DNA from: JBDHRG01 sp039807445
GTDB lineage: Bacteria > Pseudomonadota > Gammaproteobacteria > Competibacterales > Competibacteraceae
Assembly (NCBI GenBank): GCA_039807445.1
Contig: JBDHRG010000247.1
Span: 1 to 5,168 of the forward strand
DNA length: 5,168 bases
Direction of reading: 5' to 3'
Under the pieces are notes generated by a model that saw only the letters and a program-made list of their open reading frames with translations, had not been told where the DNA came from and ran no database searches. The translations under genes and the position numbers were made by a program. Positions 1 through 4,966 of this stretch are shown here, in pieces. The first letter of the stretch is position 1, and the number at the start of each line of letters is the position of its first letter.

Positions 1-14
1 CAAGCACCCGAAGA

Positions 15-905
15 TCAAAAGCCCACGCCGGGCACCTCGACCCGCGTGCTCCAGACCTGCGCCTCGCGCGCGGCCTGGCGGTTGTGCTCGTAGAAGTCGG
101 GCGCCACGCACAGGAACAGCGTGCGCCCGTCGGCGCCGCCCAGCGTGCAGGCGTAAGTGCCGATGGTGCCGGTGGACACCGTCTGCAACACGCGCCCGCC
201 TTCGGCCACGCGCAGCGCGCGGTTGCCGATGGCGTCGGACAGCCAGATTGCGCCCTCGGCGTCCAGCACGCCGCCGTCGGGCGCCGCCTTGCCGCCGGCG
301 ATGCGCTGATTGATGTCGGGGCTGTCGACCAGCGGGCCCAGCACCGCCCAGTCGCGGCGCGGACCCAGGCTGCCGTCGGCGCCGATGTCGAAGGCCGTCA
401 CCCGGTTGCCCAGGGTCTCGTTGACGATGAGCGTCTTGCCGTCGGGCGTGGGCATGACGGCGTTGGGGAAGTGCAGATCGTGCGCGACCTCGGTCGCGCG
501 CCCGTCTGGATCGACGCGGATCAGGCTGGCGGTGCGGATCGGCGCTGCGCCCATCAGGTCGAAGCCGAAGTGGCCGACCCAGGCGCGCCCTTGCGCGTCG
601 ACCGCCATGTCGTTGCAGTGGCCGGTGGCGATCCGCGACAGGTCGGCGTGCGTGACCAGGCGGCCATCGGGCTCGCGCCGCAGCAGCTTGCGGTCAAGCA
701 TCGAGACGATGAGCAACCGGCCGTCGGGCAGCCAGCCCAGGCCCGAGGGCTGGCCGGGCACGTCGGCGATCTTCTCGACCTTGCCGTTCGGGTCGCAGGC
801 GATCACCTGATGGGTGTAGAAGTCCGACAGCCACAGGCGGCCGTCGTGCCAGCGCGGGCCCTCGAGGAAGGAGTAGCCGGACAGCAAGGTGGTGAACTCG
901 GGCAT
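15..905 (-). CDS. SMP-30/gluconolactonase/LRE-family (regucalcin-like) hydrolase
   Basis: A complete 296-residue protein of the SMP-30/gluconolactonase family, six-bladed beta-propellers that bind one divalent metal and usually open sugar lactones or related esters in the cytoplasm. The family signature FLEGPRW is at residues 13-19, and repeated PDG/DPDG turns mark the blades. Residues E15, N98 (HCND), N148 (FPNAV) and D210 (APDGG) match in order and spacing the four metal ligands of regucalcin (E18, N103, N154, D204), so an active metal site is likely. Length is normal for the family. No signal peptide is visible. The ATG at 905 is supported by an AGGAG six bases upstream. The gene is transcribed away from the neighbouring transporter. 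Family assignment is firm, but the substrate is unknown: gluconolactone, other aldonolactones and xenobiotic lactones are all possible. Confidence 0.95.
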   Translation of the reverse strand: MPEFTTLLSGYSFLEGPRWHDGRLWLSDFYTHQVIACDPNGKVEKIADVPGQPSGLGWLPDGRLLIVSMLDRKLLRREPDGRLVTHADLSRIATGHCNDMAVDAQGRAWVGHFGFDLMGAAPIRTASLIRVDPDGRATEVAHDLHFPNAVMPTPDGKTLIVNETLGNRVTAFDIGADGSLGPRRDWAVLGPLVDSPDINQRIAGGKAAPDGGVLDAEGAIWLSDAIGNRALRVAEGGRVLQTVSTGTIGTYACTLGGADGRTLFLCVAPDFYEHNRQAAREAQVWSTRVEVPGVGF

Positions 906-911
906 GTCGCG

Positions 912-916
912 CTCCT
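912..916 (-). promoter_or_regulatory. Ribosome binding site of the SMP-30-family gene
   Basis: The minus strand reads AGGAG here, six bases before the ATG at 905. It is a strong Shine-Dalgarno match and fixes the start codon of the propeller hydrolase. Confidence 0.8.
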
Positions 917-932
917 GGACGAAGGACAGCGC

Positions 933-938
933 ATCTTA
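933..938 (-). promoter_or_regulatory. Candidate -10 element for the SMP-30-family gene
   Basis: The minus strand reads TAAGAT (followed by GC), a reasonable match to a sigma-70 -10 box. A start about seven bases downstream, near 926, would give a leader of roughly 20 nucleotides that just contains the AGGAG, so the geometry is consistent. I see no convincing -35 hexamer at 16-18 bp, so this is a candidate only. Confidence 0.35.
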
Positions 939-1053
939 GAGGACAAGCCGCGCCGATCTTGGTCCACCGGCGCGCCGTGAGCGGGCCGCGGTGCGATGGC
1001 CGCGGTGCGCTGCGCCCAGCGCCGCCAACGGCGGCCTGCGCGACCCGCGGCCG

Positions 1054-1059
1054 TACGAT
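1054..1059 (+). promoter_or_regulatory. Candidate -10 element for the MFS transporter gene
   Basis: TACGAT ends nine bases before the ATG at 1068. If used as a -10, transcription would begin at or within a base or two of that ATG, giving a leaderless mRNA. This fits the absence of a Shine-Dalgarno sequence before 1068. No good -35 is visible. Confidence 0.3.
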
Positions 1060-1067
1060 GGCCGCCG

Positions 1068-2591
1068 ATGAGTCCGCATCCCGATCCGCAACGCCGCCGC
1101 TGGATCCTCGCCGCGCTGATGACGACGATGATGCTCGCGGCGATGGACATCACCATCGTCTCGACCGCGATTCCGCAGATCGTCTCCGACCTCGGCGGCT
1201 TCGCGCTGTTCAGCTGGGTGTTCTCGATCTACCTGCTGGCGCAGACGGTGACGATTCCGGTCTACGGCAAGCTGGCCGACACCTTCGGGCGCAAGCCGGT
1301 GCTGGTCGCTGGCACGCTGATCTTCCTCGCCGGCTCGGCCGCTTCAGCGCTGGCGTGGAACATGGTCGCGCTGATCGTCTTTCGCGGCCTGCAGGGGCTG
1401 GGCGCCGGCTCGATCATGGCGACCGTCAACACGCTGGCCGGCGACCTGTATTCGCCGCGCGAACGCGGCCGCGTCCAGGGCTGGTTGTCGAGCGTGTGGG
1501 CGGTCGCGGCGGTCGTCGGGCCCGCGCTCGGCGGCGCCTTCGCCGAGTACGCGTCGTGGCGCTGGGTGTTCCTGATCAACCTGCCGATCGGCGCGATCGC
1601 ACTCGCGCTGATCGTGCGCTTCGTCCACGAGACGCCGCCGCGGCAGCGCCATCGCATCGACTACACGGGCGCCGGCTTGCTGCTGCTGGCCGGCGCCGCG
1701 TTGATCTTCGCGCTGCTGCAAGGCGGGCGCGCCTGGCCGTGGCGGTCGGCGCCGAGCCTCGCCGCCTTCGCGCTCGCGATCGCATCTGCCTTCGCGCTCG
1801 CCGCGGTCGAGCGCCGTGCGGCCGAGCCGATCCAGCCGCGCTGGCTGTGGCGCCATCCGGTGCTCGTCGGCAGCAACCTGAGCATGATCGGCATGGGCCT
1901 GGTGATGATGGGCCCGAGCACCTACCTGCCGGTGTTCGGCCAGTCGGTCCACGGGCTCGGGGCGATCGCTGCCGGCTTCGTTCTGGCCAGCATGAGCCTG
2001 GGCTGGCCGGCCGCTTCGGCGCTATCGCCGCACCTGTACCTGCGCATCGGCTATCGCGACACGGCGCTTGCCGGCGCGGTGCTGATCGTTGGCGCGGCGG
2101 TGGGCTTTCTCGCGCTGCCGGCGGCGGCGCCGATCGGCTGGACGGTGCTCAGCCAGGTCGTGCTCGGCGCCGGCTTCGGGCTGCTGTCCACGCCGCTGCT
2201 CGTCGGTGTGCAGGACATCGTGGCCTGGCAGGGCCGCGGCGTCGTTACCGGCGCGAACATCTTCTCGCGCTACCTTGGCCAAAGCCTCGGCGCGGCGCTG
2301 TGCGGCGCGATCTTCAACCGTTCGATCGGCCAGTCGTTGGCCGGCGCACCGGCGGCGCTGCGCAGCGAGTTGCCGCGCGACATCGACGCCGTCATCCGGG
2401 ATCTGCATCACCAGGCGCTGCCCGCGGCGGCCGACCAATACCTGCGCCTGGCGATCTTCGATGCGACGCATCAGGTCTACGCCGGGCTGGCGGTCGTCGC
2501 GGCGCTGACGCTGCTCGCGGTGCTGCTGATCCCGCGCCGTTTTCCGCAAAGCATCGAGGCGGCGACGGACGGCGCGGCGACGGAGCGCTGA
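1068..2591 (+). CDS. MFS transporter, DHA2 (EmrB/QacA-like) drug:proton antiporter family
   Basis: A 507-residue inner-membrane protein dominated by hydrophobic helices, with the length expected of a 14-helix DHA2 exporter. It has a short basic N-terminus and then TM1 with the motif D1-like MDITIVSTAIP (26-36). Motif A, GKLADTFGRK, is at 67-76 between TM2 and TM3. Motif B is FRGLQGLGAG (105-114), with the proton-relay arginine R106. The antiporter motif C is GPALGG (151-156), followed by the typical WRWVFLINLPIG (164-175). These motifs support proton-driven export of small hydrophobic compounds, but the substrate cannot be read. I chose ATG 1068 over an in-frame ATG at 996 because the extra 24 residues are Arg/Ala-rich and unlike the family start. 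The front is divergent from the lactonase-like gene, so the two may share a regulator encoded elsewhere. A palindrome follows the stop. Confidence 0.93.
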   Translation: MSPHPDPQRRRWILAALMTTMMLAAMDITIVSTAIPQIVSDLGGFALFSWVFSIYLLAQTVTIPVYGKLADTFGRKPVLVAGTLIFLAGSAASALAWNMVALIVFRGLQGLGAGSIMATVNTLAGDLYSPRERGRVQGWLSSVWAVAAVVGPALGGAFAEYASWRWVFLINLPIGAIALALIVRFVHETPPRQRHRIDYTGAGLLLLAGAALIFALLQGGRAWPWRSAPSLAAFALAIASAFALAAVERRAAEPIQPRWLWRHPVLVGSNLSMIGMGLVMMGPSTYLPVFGQSVHGLGAIAAGFVLASMSLGWPAASALSPHLYLRIGYRDTALAGAVLIVGAAVGFLALPAAAPIGWTVLSQVVLGAGFGLLSTPLLVGVQDIVAWQGRGVVTGANIFSRYLGQSLGAALCGAIFNRSIGQSLAGAPAALRSELPRDIDAVIRDLHHQALPAAADQYLRLAIFDATHQVYAGLAVVAALTLLAVLLIPRRFPQSIEAATDGAATER

Positions 2592-2593
2592 GG

Positions 2594-2609
2594 CGGGCTG
2601 CGCAGCCCG
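2594..2609 (+). terminator. Perfect 16-bp palindrome after the transporter stop, terminator-like
   Basis: CGGGCTGCGCAGCCCG is a perfect palindrome two bases after the TGA of the transporter. In RNA it would fold into a six-pair GC-rich stem with a GCGC loop. There is no U tract, so as an intrinsic terminator it is incomplete. It may instead protect the mRNA 3' end, pause polymerase, or be a dyad protein-binding site. Confidence 0.4.
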
Positions 2610-2702
2610 GCCGCGACCCTGGCTGCGCGGGCGGGCGACCCGCTTGCAGGCCGCATACCTGCCCCGGCGTCAGGGGTGCAAAGCGTGGCGGGTCTGCGGC
2701 GC

Positions 2703-2708
2703 TATGAT
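2703..2708 (+). promoter_or_regulatory. Candidate -10 element for the VOC/lyase/AhpD-like operon
   Basis: TATGAT matches the sigma-70 -10 consensus at five of six positions and lies in a 186-bp gap between the transporter and the next gene. It would start transcription near 2715 and leave a leader of about 60 nucleotides before the GTG at 2778. No clear -35 is present at standard spacing. A small inverted repeat (GCAGG 2646-2650 with CCTGC 2658-2662) lies upstream and could be incidental. Confidence 0.4.
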
Positions 2709-2777
2709 GCCCCGCAGGTCTTGCAGGCACCGCACCGGCTTCCGAGCATCGCGCGCCGCGGCCACAGAAGAGCCCTC

Positions 2778-3164
2778 GTGTTCAAGCGCATCGATCACAT
2801 CGAACTCGTCACCGCCGACGAGGACCGCGCGCTTGGCTTCTACACCGAGGTGCTCGGCTTCAGCATTCGCTCGCGCCTGTCGGTGCCCGGTGGATTGAAG
2901 ATCGTCTACCTCGACCTCGGCGGCACGACGCTCGAGCTGATGACCTGGACCGAAGCCGCGCCGGCACCGCGCGCCGAAGGCGAGCGCCTGGGCTACCGGA
3001 TGATGGCGCTCGAGGTCGACGACATGCAGGCTGCGCTCGATGCGCTGAAGCACAAGGGCGTCGAGTGCACCTGGGGGCCGGTGGTTCGCCCGAGTTACGC
3101 CCGCGCCGAGATCCGCGACCCGGACGGCAACTCGATCGAGCTGCGGCAATGGATCGAGCGATGA
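2778..3164 (+). CDS. VOC-superfamily (glyoxalase/bleomycin-resistance/dioxygenase fold) protein
   Basis: A 128-residue single-domain protein with the paired beta-alpha-beta-beta-beta modules of the VOC superfamily, whose members (glyoxalase I, epimerases, extradiol dioxygenases, antibiotic-binding proteins) generally work as cytoplasmic metal-dependent dimers. Module one starts RIDHIEL and has the signature GFYTEVLGF (20-28). Module two starts GYRMMALEVDD and ends in DPDGNSIEL (114-122). Metal ligands expected by position are H7, E53 and E121, but the second-module histidine is apparently replaced by methionine (M75). I chose GTG 2778 because homologous sequence begins there and AGAAG lies seven bases upstream. 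An in-frame GTG at 2676 adds 34 residues that do not look like this fold and would include the candidate promoter. It is first of three closely spaced co-directional genes, 67 bp before the lyase-family gene. Fold assignment is strong; activity is unknown. Confidence 0.88.
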   Translation: MFKRIDHIELVTADEDRALGFYTEVLGFSIRSRLSVPGGLKIVYLDLGGTTLELMTWTEAAPAPRAEGERLGYRMMALEVDDMQAALDALKHKGVECTWGPVVRPSYARAEIRDPDGNSIELRQWIER

Positions 3165-3231
3165 GCCGGTAGCGGCGCGCCAGCGCCCGCCCGGCGCGTT
3201 CGACCACAGACCGATTCGACACGGACAGACG

Positions 3232-4068
3232 ATGGACAAGCCGACCCAGATCGAACGCGCACAACGCTTTCGCGCGCTGCACGATCGCCGCAAGCCGTTG
3301 CTGCTTCCCAACGCCTGGGATGCCGGCAGCGCCCGGATGTTCGAGGACCTGGGCTTCGACGCGATCGCCACCACCAGCGGCGGCATCGCCTGGTCGCTGG
3401 GTTACGCCGACGGCGAACAGGCACCGCTGGCCGAGGTCACGGCGGCGGTGCGGCGCATCGTTCGCGTGACCTCGGTGCCGGTGAGCGTCGACTTCGAGGC
3501 CGGCTACGGCGGCTCGCCCGCCGAAGTCGCCGCCAGCGTGCGCGAGGTGATCGACGCCGGCGCGGCGGGCATCAACCTCGAGGACGGCATCGAGCACGCA
3601 CGCCTGCGCGACAGTGGCGACGCGGCGCAGCGCATCGCCGCGGCGCGTGACGCGGCGCGCGAAGGCGGCGTGCCGATCGTCATCAATGCGCGCGTCGACA
3701 CCTTCATGGTCGGATTCGGCGGCAGCACCGAAGAGCGCGTCGCAGAGACGCTGCGCCGCACACGCGCCTATCTCGCGGCCGGCGCCGACTGCGTCTATCC
3801 GATTGCGCTGGCCGACGCCGCGGTGATTGCCCGCCTGTGTGCGGCGCTCGATGCGCCGGTCAACGTCGGCGCCCGTGCCGGGCTGCCCGGTGTCGCCGAA
3901 CTGGCGCGCCTGGGCGTGGCGCGCATCAGCACCGCGACGCGGCTGGCCGCGCTGGCTCTGTCGTGCGCGCGCGAGGCGGCGCTGCGGCTGCGCGACGAAG
4001 GCCGCTTCGATCATCTCGACGCCGCGTTCGGCTACCCGGACCTGCAGCGCCTTTTCCTGCCTTCCTGA
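3232..4068 (+). CDS. Isocitrate lyase/phosphoenolpyruvate mutase superfamily protein
   Basis: A complete 278-residue TIM-barrel protein of the ICL/PEP mutase superfamily (PrpB-like group), enzymes that make or break C-C or P-C bonds of alpha-oxyanion carboxylates using magnesium. Visible landmarks are LLLPNAWDAGSA (23-34), TTSGG (47-51), D60 in GYADGE, the metal-binding VDFEAGYG (86-93, D87 and E89), NLEDG (115-119, E117) and NARVD (152-156, R154). These match the substrate and magnesium site of the superfamily. The KKCGH-type gating loop with the catalytic cysteine of isocitrate and methylisocitrate lyases is absent: after NLEDG the chain reads IEHARLRDSG. It is therefore unlikely to be a true isocitrate or methylisocitrate lyase, and a decarboxylase, hydrolase or another lyase is possible. 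ATG 3232 has only a weak GGA six bases upstream. It is the middle gene of the group, 21 bp before the AhpD-like gene. Confidence 0.9.
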   Translation: MDKPTQIERAQRFRALHDRRKPLLLPNAWDAGSARMFEDLGFDAIATTSGGIAWSLGYADGEQAPLAEVTAAVRRIVRVTSVPVSVDFEAGYGGSPAEVAASVREVIDAGAAGINLEDGIEHARLRDSGDAAQRIAAARDAAREGGVPIVINARVDTFMVGFGGSTEERVAETLRRTRAYLAAGADCVYPIALADAAVIARLCAALDAPVNVGARAGLPGVAELARLGVARISTATRLAALALSCAREAALRLRDEGRFDHLDAAFGYPDLQRLFLPS

Positions 4069-4075
4069 TCACCCC

Positions 4076-4081
4076 GAAGGA
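4076..4081 (+). promoter_or_regulatory. Ribosome binding site of the AhpD-like gene
   Basis: GAAGGA lies eight bases before the ATG at 4090, inside the 21-bp gap after the lyase-family stop. It supports both the start codon and translation from a shared transcript. Confidence 0.75.
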
Positions 4082-4089
4082 CAAACCCG

Positions 4090-4554
4090 ATGGAACAACG
4101 GTTGAGCTACCAGCAGGCATCGCCCGAAGCGTTCAAGGCGATGCTGCACACCGAGCAGCAGGTCCACAACAGCGGCCTCGAGGCATCGCTGCTCGAGCTC
4201 GTGAAGTCGCGCGCCTCGCAGATCAACGGCTGCGCCTGGTGCCTGGACATGCACACCAAGGACGCCCGCGCCCGCGGCGAGACCGAGCAGCGCCTGTACC
4301 TGCTGCCGGTGTGGCGCGAAGCGCCGTGCTACACCGAGCGCGAGCGCGCCGCGCTGGCGTGGACCGAAGCGGTGACGAACATCGCCGCGACGCACGATGT
4401 CTCGGACGAGGTCTACGCGCAGGCGCGTGCGCAGTTCGACGAGAAGGCGCTGGTCGACCTGACGCTGGCGATCATCGCCATCAACGGCTGGAACCGGATG
4501 AACGTCGCCTTTCGCACCAAGGTCGGCGACTACGTCAGCCCGCACGCGCGCTGA
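4090..4554 (+). CDS. Carboxymuconolactone decarboxylase family protein, AhpD-like (CxxC)
   Basis: A complete 154-residue helical protein of the CMD/AhpD family. Members with a CxxC pair act as small thiol-disulfide enzymes or alkylhydroperoxidases, usually cytoplasmic multimers. The active-site stretch NGCAWCLDMH spans 46-55. E36, C48, C51 and H55 reproduce the spacing of the catalytic E118, C130, C133 and H137 of mycobacterial AhpD, so redox activity is more likely than gamma-carboxymuconolactone decarboxylation. The residue equivalent to AhpD H132, inside the CxxC, is W50 here. The second half (YTERERAALAWTEAVT at 84-99, then ALVDLTLAIIAINGWNRMNV at 119-138) is typical of the family. It is the last gene of the three-gene group and may recycle or protect a partner enzyme, but that is inference. 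The 3' end is intact although an IS21-type element lies just downstream. Confidence 0.92.
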   Translation: MEQRLSYQQASPEAFKAMLHTEQQVHNSGLEASLLELVKSRASQINGCAWCLDMHTKDARARGETEQRLYLLPVWREAPCYTERERAALAWTEAVTNIAATHDVSDEVYAQARAQFDEKALVDLTLAIIAINGWNRMNVAFRTKVGDYVSPHAR

Positions 4555-4582
4555 CGCGCCGGCAGGGCGACGCCGCACCCCG

Positions 4583-4596
4583 GCGGCTGCAGCCGC
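4583..4596 (+). terminator. 14-bp palindrome downstream of the operon, possible terminator stem
   Basis: GCGGCTGCAGCCGC is a perfect palindrome 28 bases after the AhpD-like stop, able to form a five-pair stem with a TGCA loop. It has no T tract immediately after it, so it is a weak terminator candidate for the three-gene operon. It sits on the host side of the inferred IS boundary. Confidence 0.3.
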
Positions 4597-4626
4597 TTGC
4601 GCTGCTGGTGTTCCGGCCAAAAAGAA

Positions 4627-4780
4627 TCGTAAACAGCACCCCGCGAGAAGCCTAGCTACTTGGCGTGGCGATTCGGCCACATGAGGCCGAGAAGTCGAAA
4701 ACGCCAGGGCGTCGGACAGGGCCAAAAGACCACGGGCTCGGAAAACACAGTCGTAAACACGGGCGTCAGACTTTACAAAC
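4627..4780. repeat. Iterated TCG(N)AAAC motif array in the IS end
   Basis: A related A-rich motif recurs: TCGTAAACA at 4627-4635, TCGAAAACG at 4695-4703, TCGGAAAACACA at 4738-4749, TCGTAAACA again at 4751-4759, and a looser TTTACAAAC at 4772-4780. GGCCAAAA also occurs twice, at 4615-4622 and 4720-4727, each upstream of a TCGTAAACA copy. Multiple short repeats inside the termini are a known IS21-family feature and are taken as transposase-binding sites, so that role is inferred here. Confidence 0.5.
4673..4690. repeat. Inverted repeat TCGGCC/GGCCGA
   Basis: TCGGCC (4673-4678) and GGCCGA (4685-4690) form a perfect six-pair stem around the six-base loop ACATGA. It lies between the first and second A-rich motif copies. 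It may be a structural or binding element of the IS end; no function is known to me. Confidence 0.4.
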
Positions 4781-4858
4781 AGCGGTTGGGATCTGCCCGT
4801 CAACGGAGAAGGGTACTCCTCATCCACCTCGGCGGTGATGTCTGAGACGCAGCGGTTG
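4780..4858 (+). repeat. Direct repeat pair CAGCGGTTG, 70 bp apart
   Basis: CAGCGGTTG occurs at 4780-4788 and again at 4850-4858, exactly 70 bp apart and in the same orientation. The first copy directly adjoins the last A-rich motif. Both lie within the inferred IS terminal region and could be a second class of protein-binding repeat, although a nine-base match can arise by chance. Confidence 0.4.
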
Positions 4859-4864
4859 CTGTCG

Positions 4865-4878
4865 CTCGCCCGGGCGAG
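4865..4878. repeat. 14-bp perfect palindrome CTCGCCCGGGCGAG
   Basis: CTCGCCCGGGCGAG is self-complementary over 14 bases and begins six bases after the second CAGCGGTTG copy. It is the outermost of three consecutive dyads downstream of istB (with 4904-4916 and 4915-4951). Its role is unknown. Confidence 0.4.
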
Positions 4879-4903
4879 ACGCACTCACGCTGATCGCCAT
4901 AAA

Positions 4904-4951
4904 CCTGACGTTCAGGCAAGCCGCGCAGGGCGTAGCCCGTAGCGGCTTGCC
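4904..4951 (-). terminator. Compound hairpin downstream of istB, probable terminator region
   Basis: GGCAAGCCGC (4915-4924) pairs perfectly with GCGGCTTGCC (4942-4951), and the loop holds a nested four-pair stem GGGC/GCCC (4928-4931 with 4935-4938), giving a long GC-rich hairpin starting 15 bases past the istB stop on the minus strand. A second small stem, CCTGA/TCAGG (4904-4908 with 4912-4916), overlaps its outer edge, so the two could be alternative folds. After the structures the minus strand reads TTTATGG, only a short T run, so intrinsic termination is plausible but not certain. Confidence 0.5.
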
Positions 4952-4966
4952 CCGCGCGGCGGCCGG

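Larger units (their letters stand above)
4555..4966. other. Gene-free interval: operon 3' end, then IS21-type terminal region
   Basis: No convincing gene is visible in these 412 bases on either strand. The first 50 or so bases keep the GC-rich composition of the operon and hold a 14-bp palindrome. From about 4610 the DNA is noticeably more A-rich (roughly 52-57% GC by hand count in two 60-base blocks) and contains repeated A-rich motifs, two direct repeat pairs and several hairpins. The run up to istB is best explained as non-coding terminal DNA of the insertion sequence. Confidence 0.6.

Noticed and set aside
84..980. Long plus-strand open frame opposite the SMP-30-family gene
   Set aside because: The translation is low-complexity Ala/Arg/Gly/Gln-rich with no domain; it is the antisense shadow of a well-supported high-GC gene.
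996..1067. N-terminal extension of the transporter from ATG 996
   Set aside because: The 24 extra residues are Arg/Ala-rich, unlike the family N-terminus, and no ribosome binding site supports 996.
959..2707. Very long plus-strand frame overlapping the transporter in another frame
   Set aside because: It is Arg/Ala/Gly-rich without recognisable motifs, whereas the other frame has all the expected MFS motifs; such shadows are common at this GC content.
2676..2777. 34-residue N-terminal extension of the VOC protein from GTG 2676
   Set aside because: The extension does not resemble the VOC fold and overlaps the candidate promoter; GTG 2778 has a nearby AGAAG and starts right at the first beta strand.
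2860..4014. Minus-strand frame across the VOC and lyase-family genes
   Set aside because: Antisense to two clearly coding genes, with biased composition and no domain.
4660..4845. Possible 61-residue basic protein on the plus strand
   Set aside because: No ribosome binding site, no recognisable motif, and it covers the repeat array; it is best read as chance in terminal IS DNA.
4069..4884. Minus-strand 271-residue frame spanning the AhpD-like gene and the IS terminal region
   Set aside because: More than half is antisense to the AhpD-like gene and the remainder crosses the repeat-bearing non-coding IS end; no domain is recognisable.
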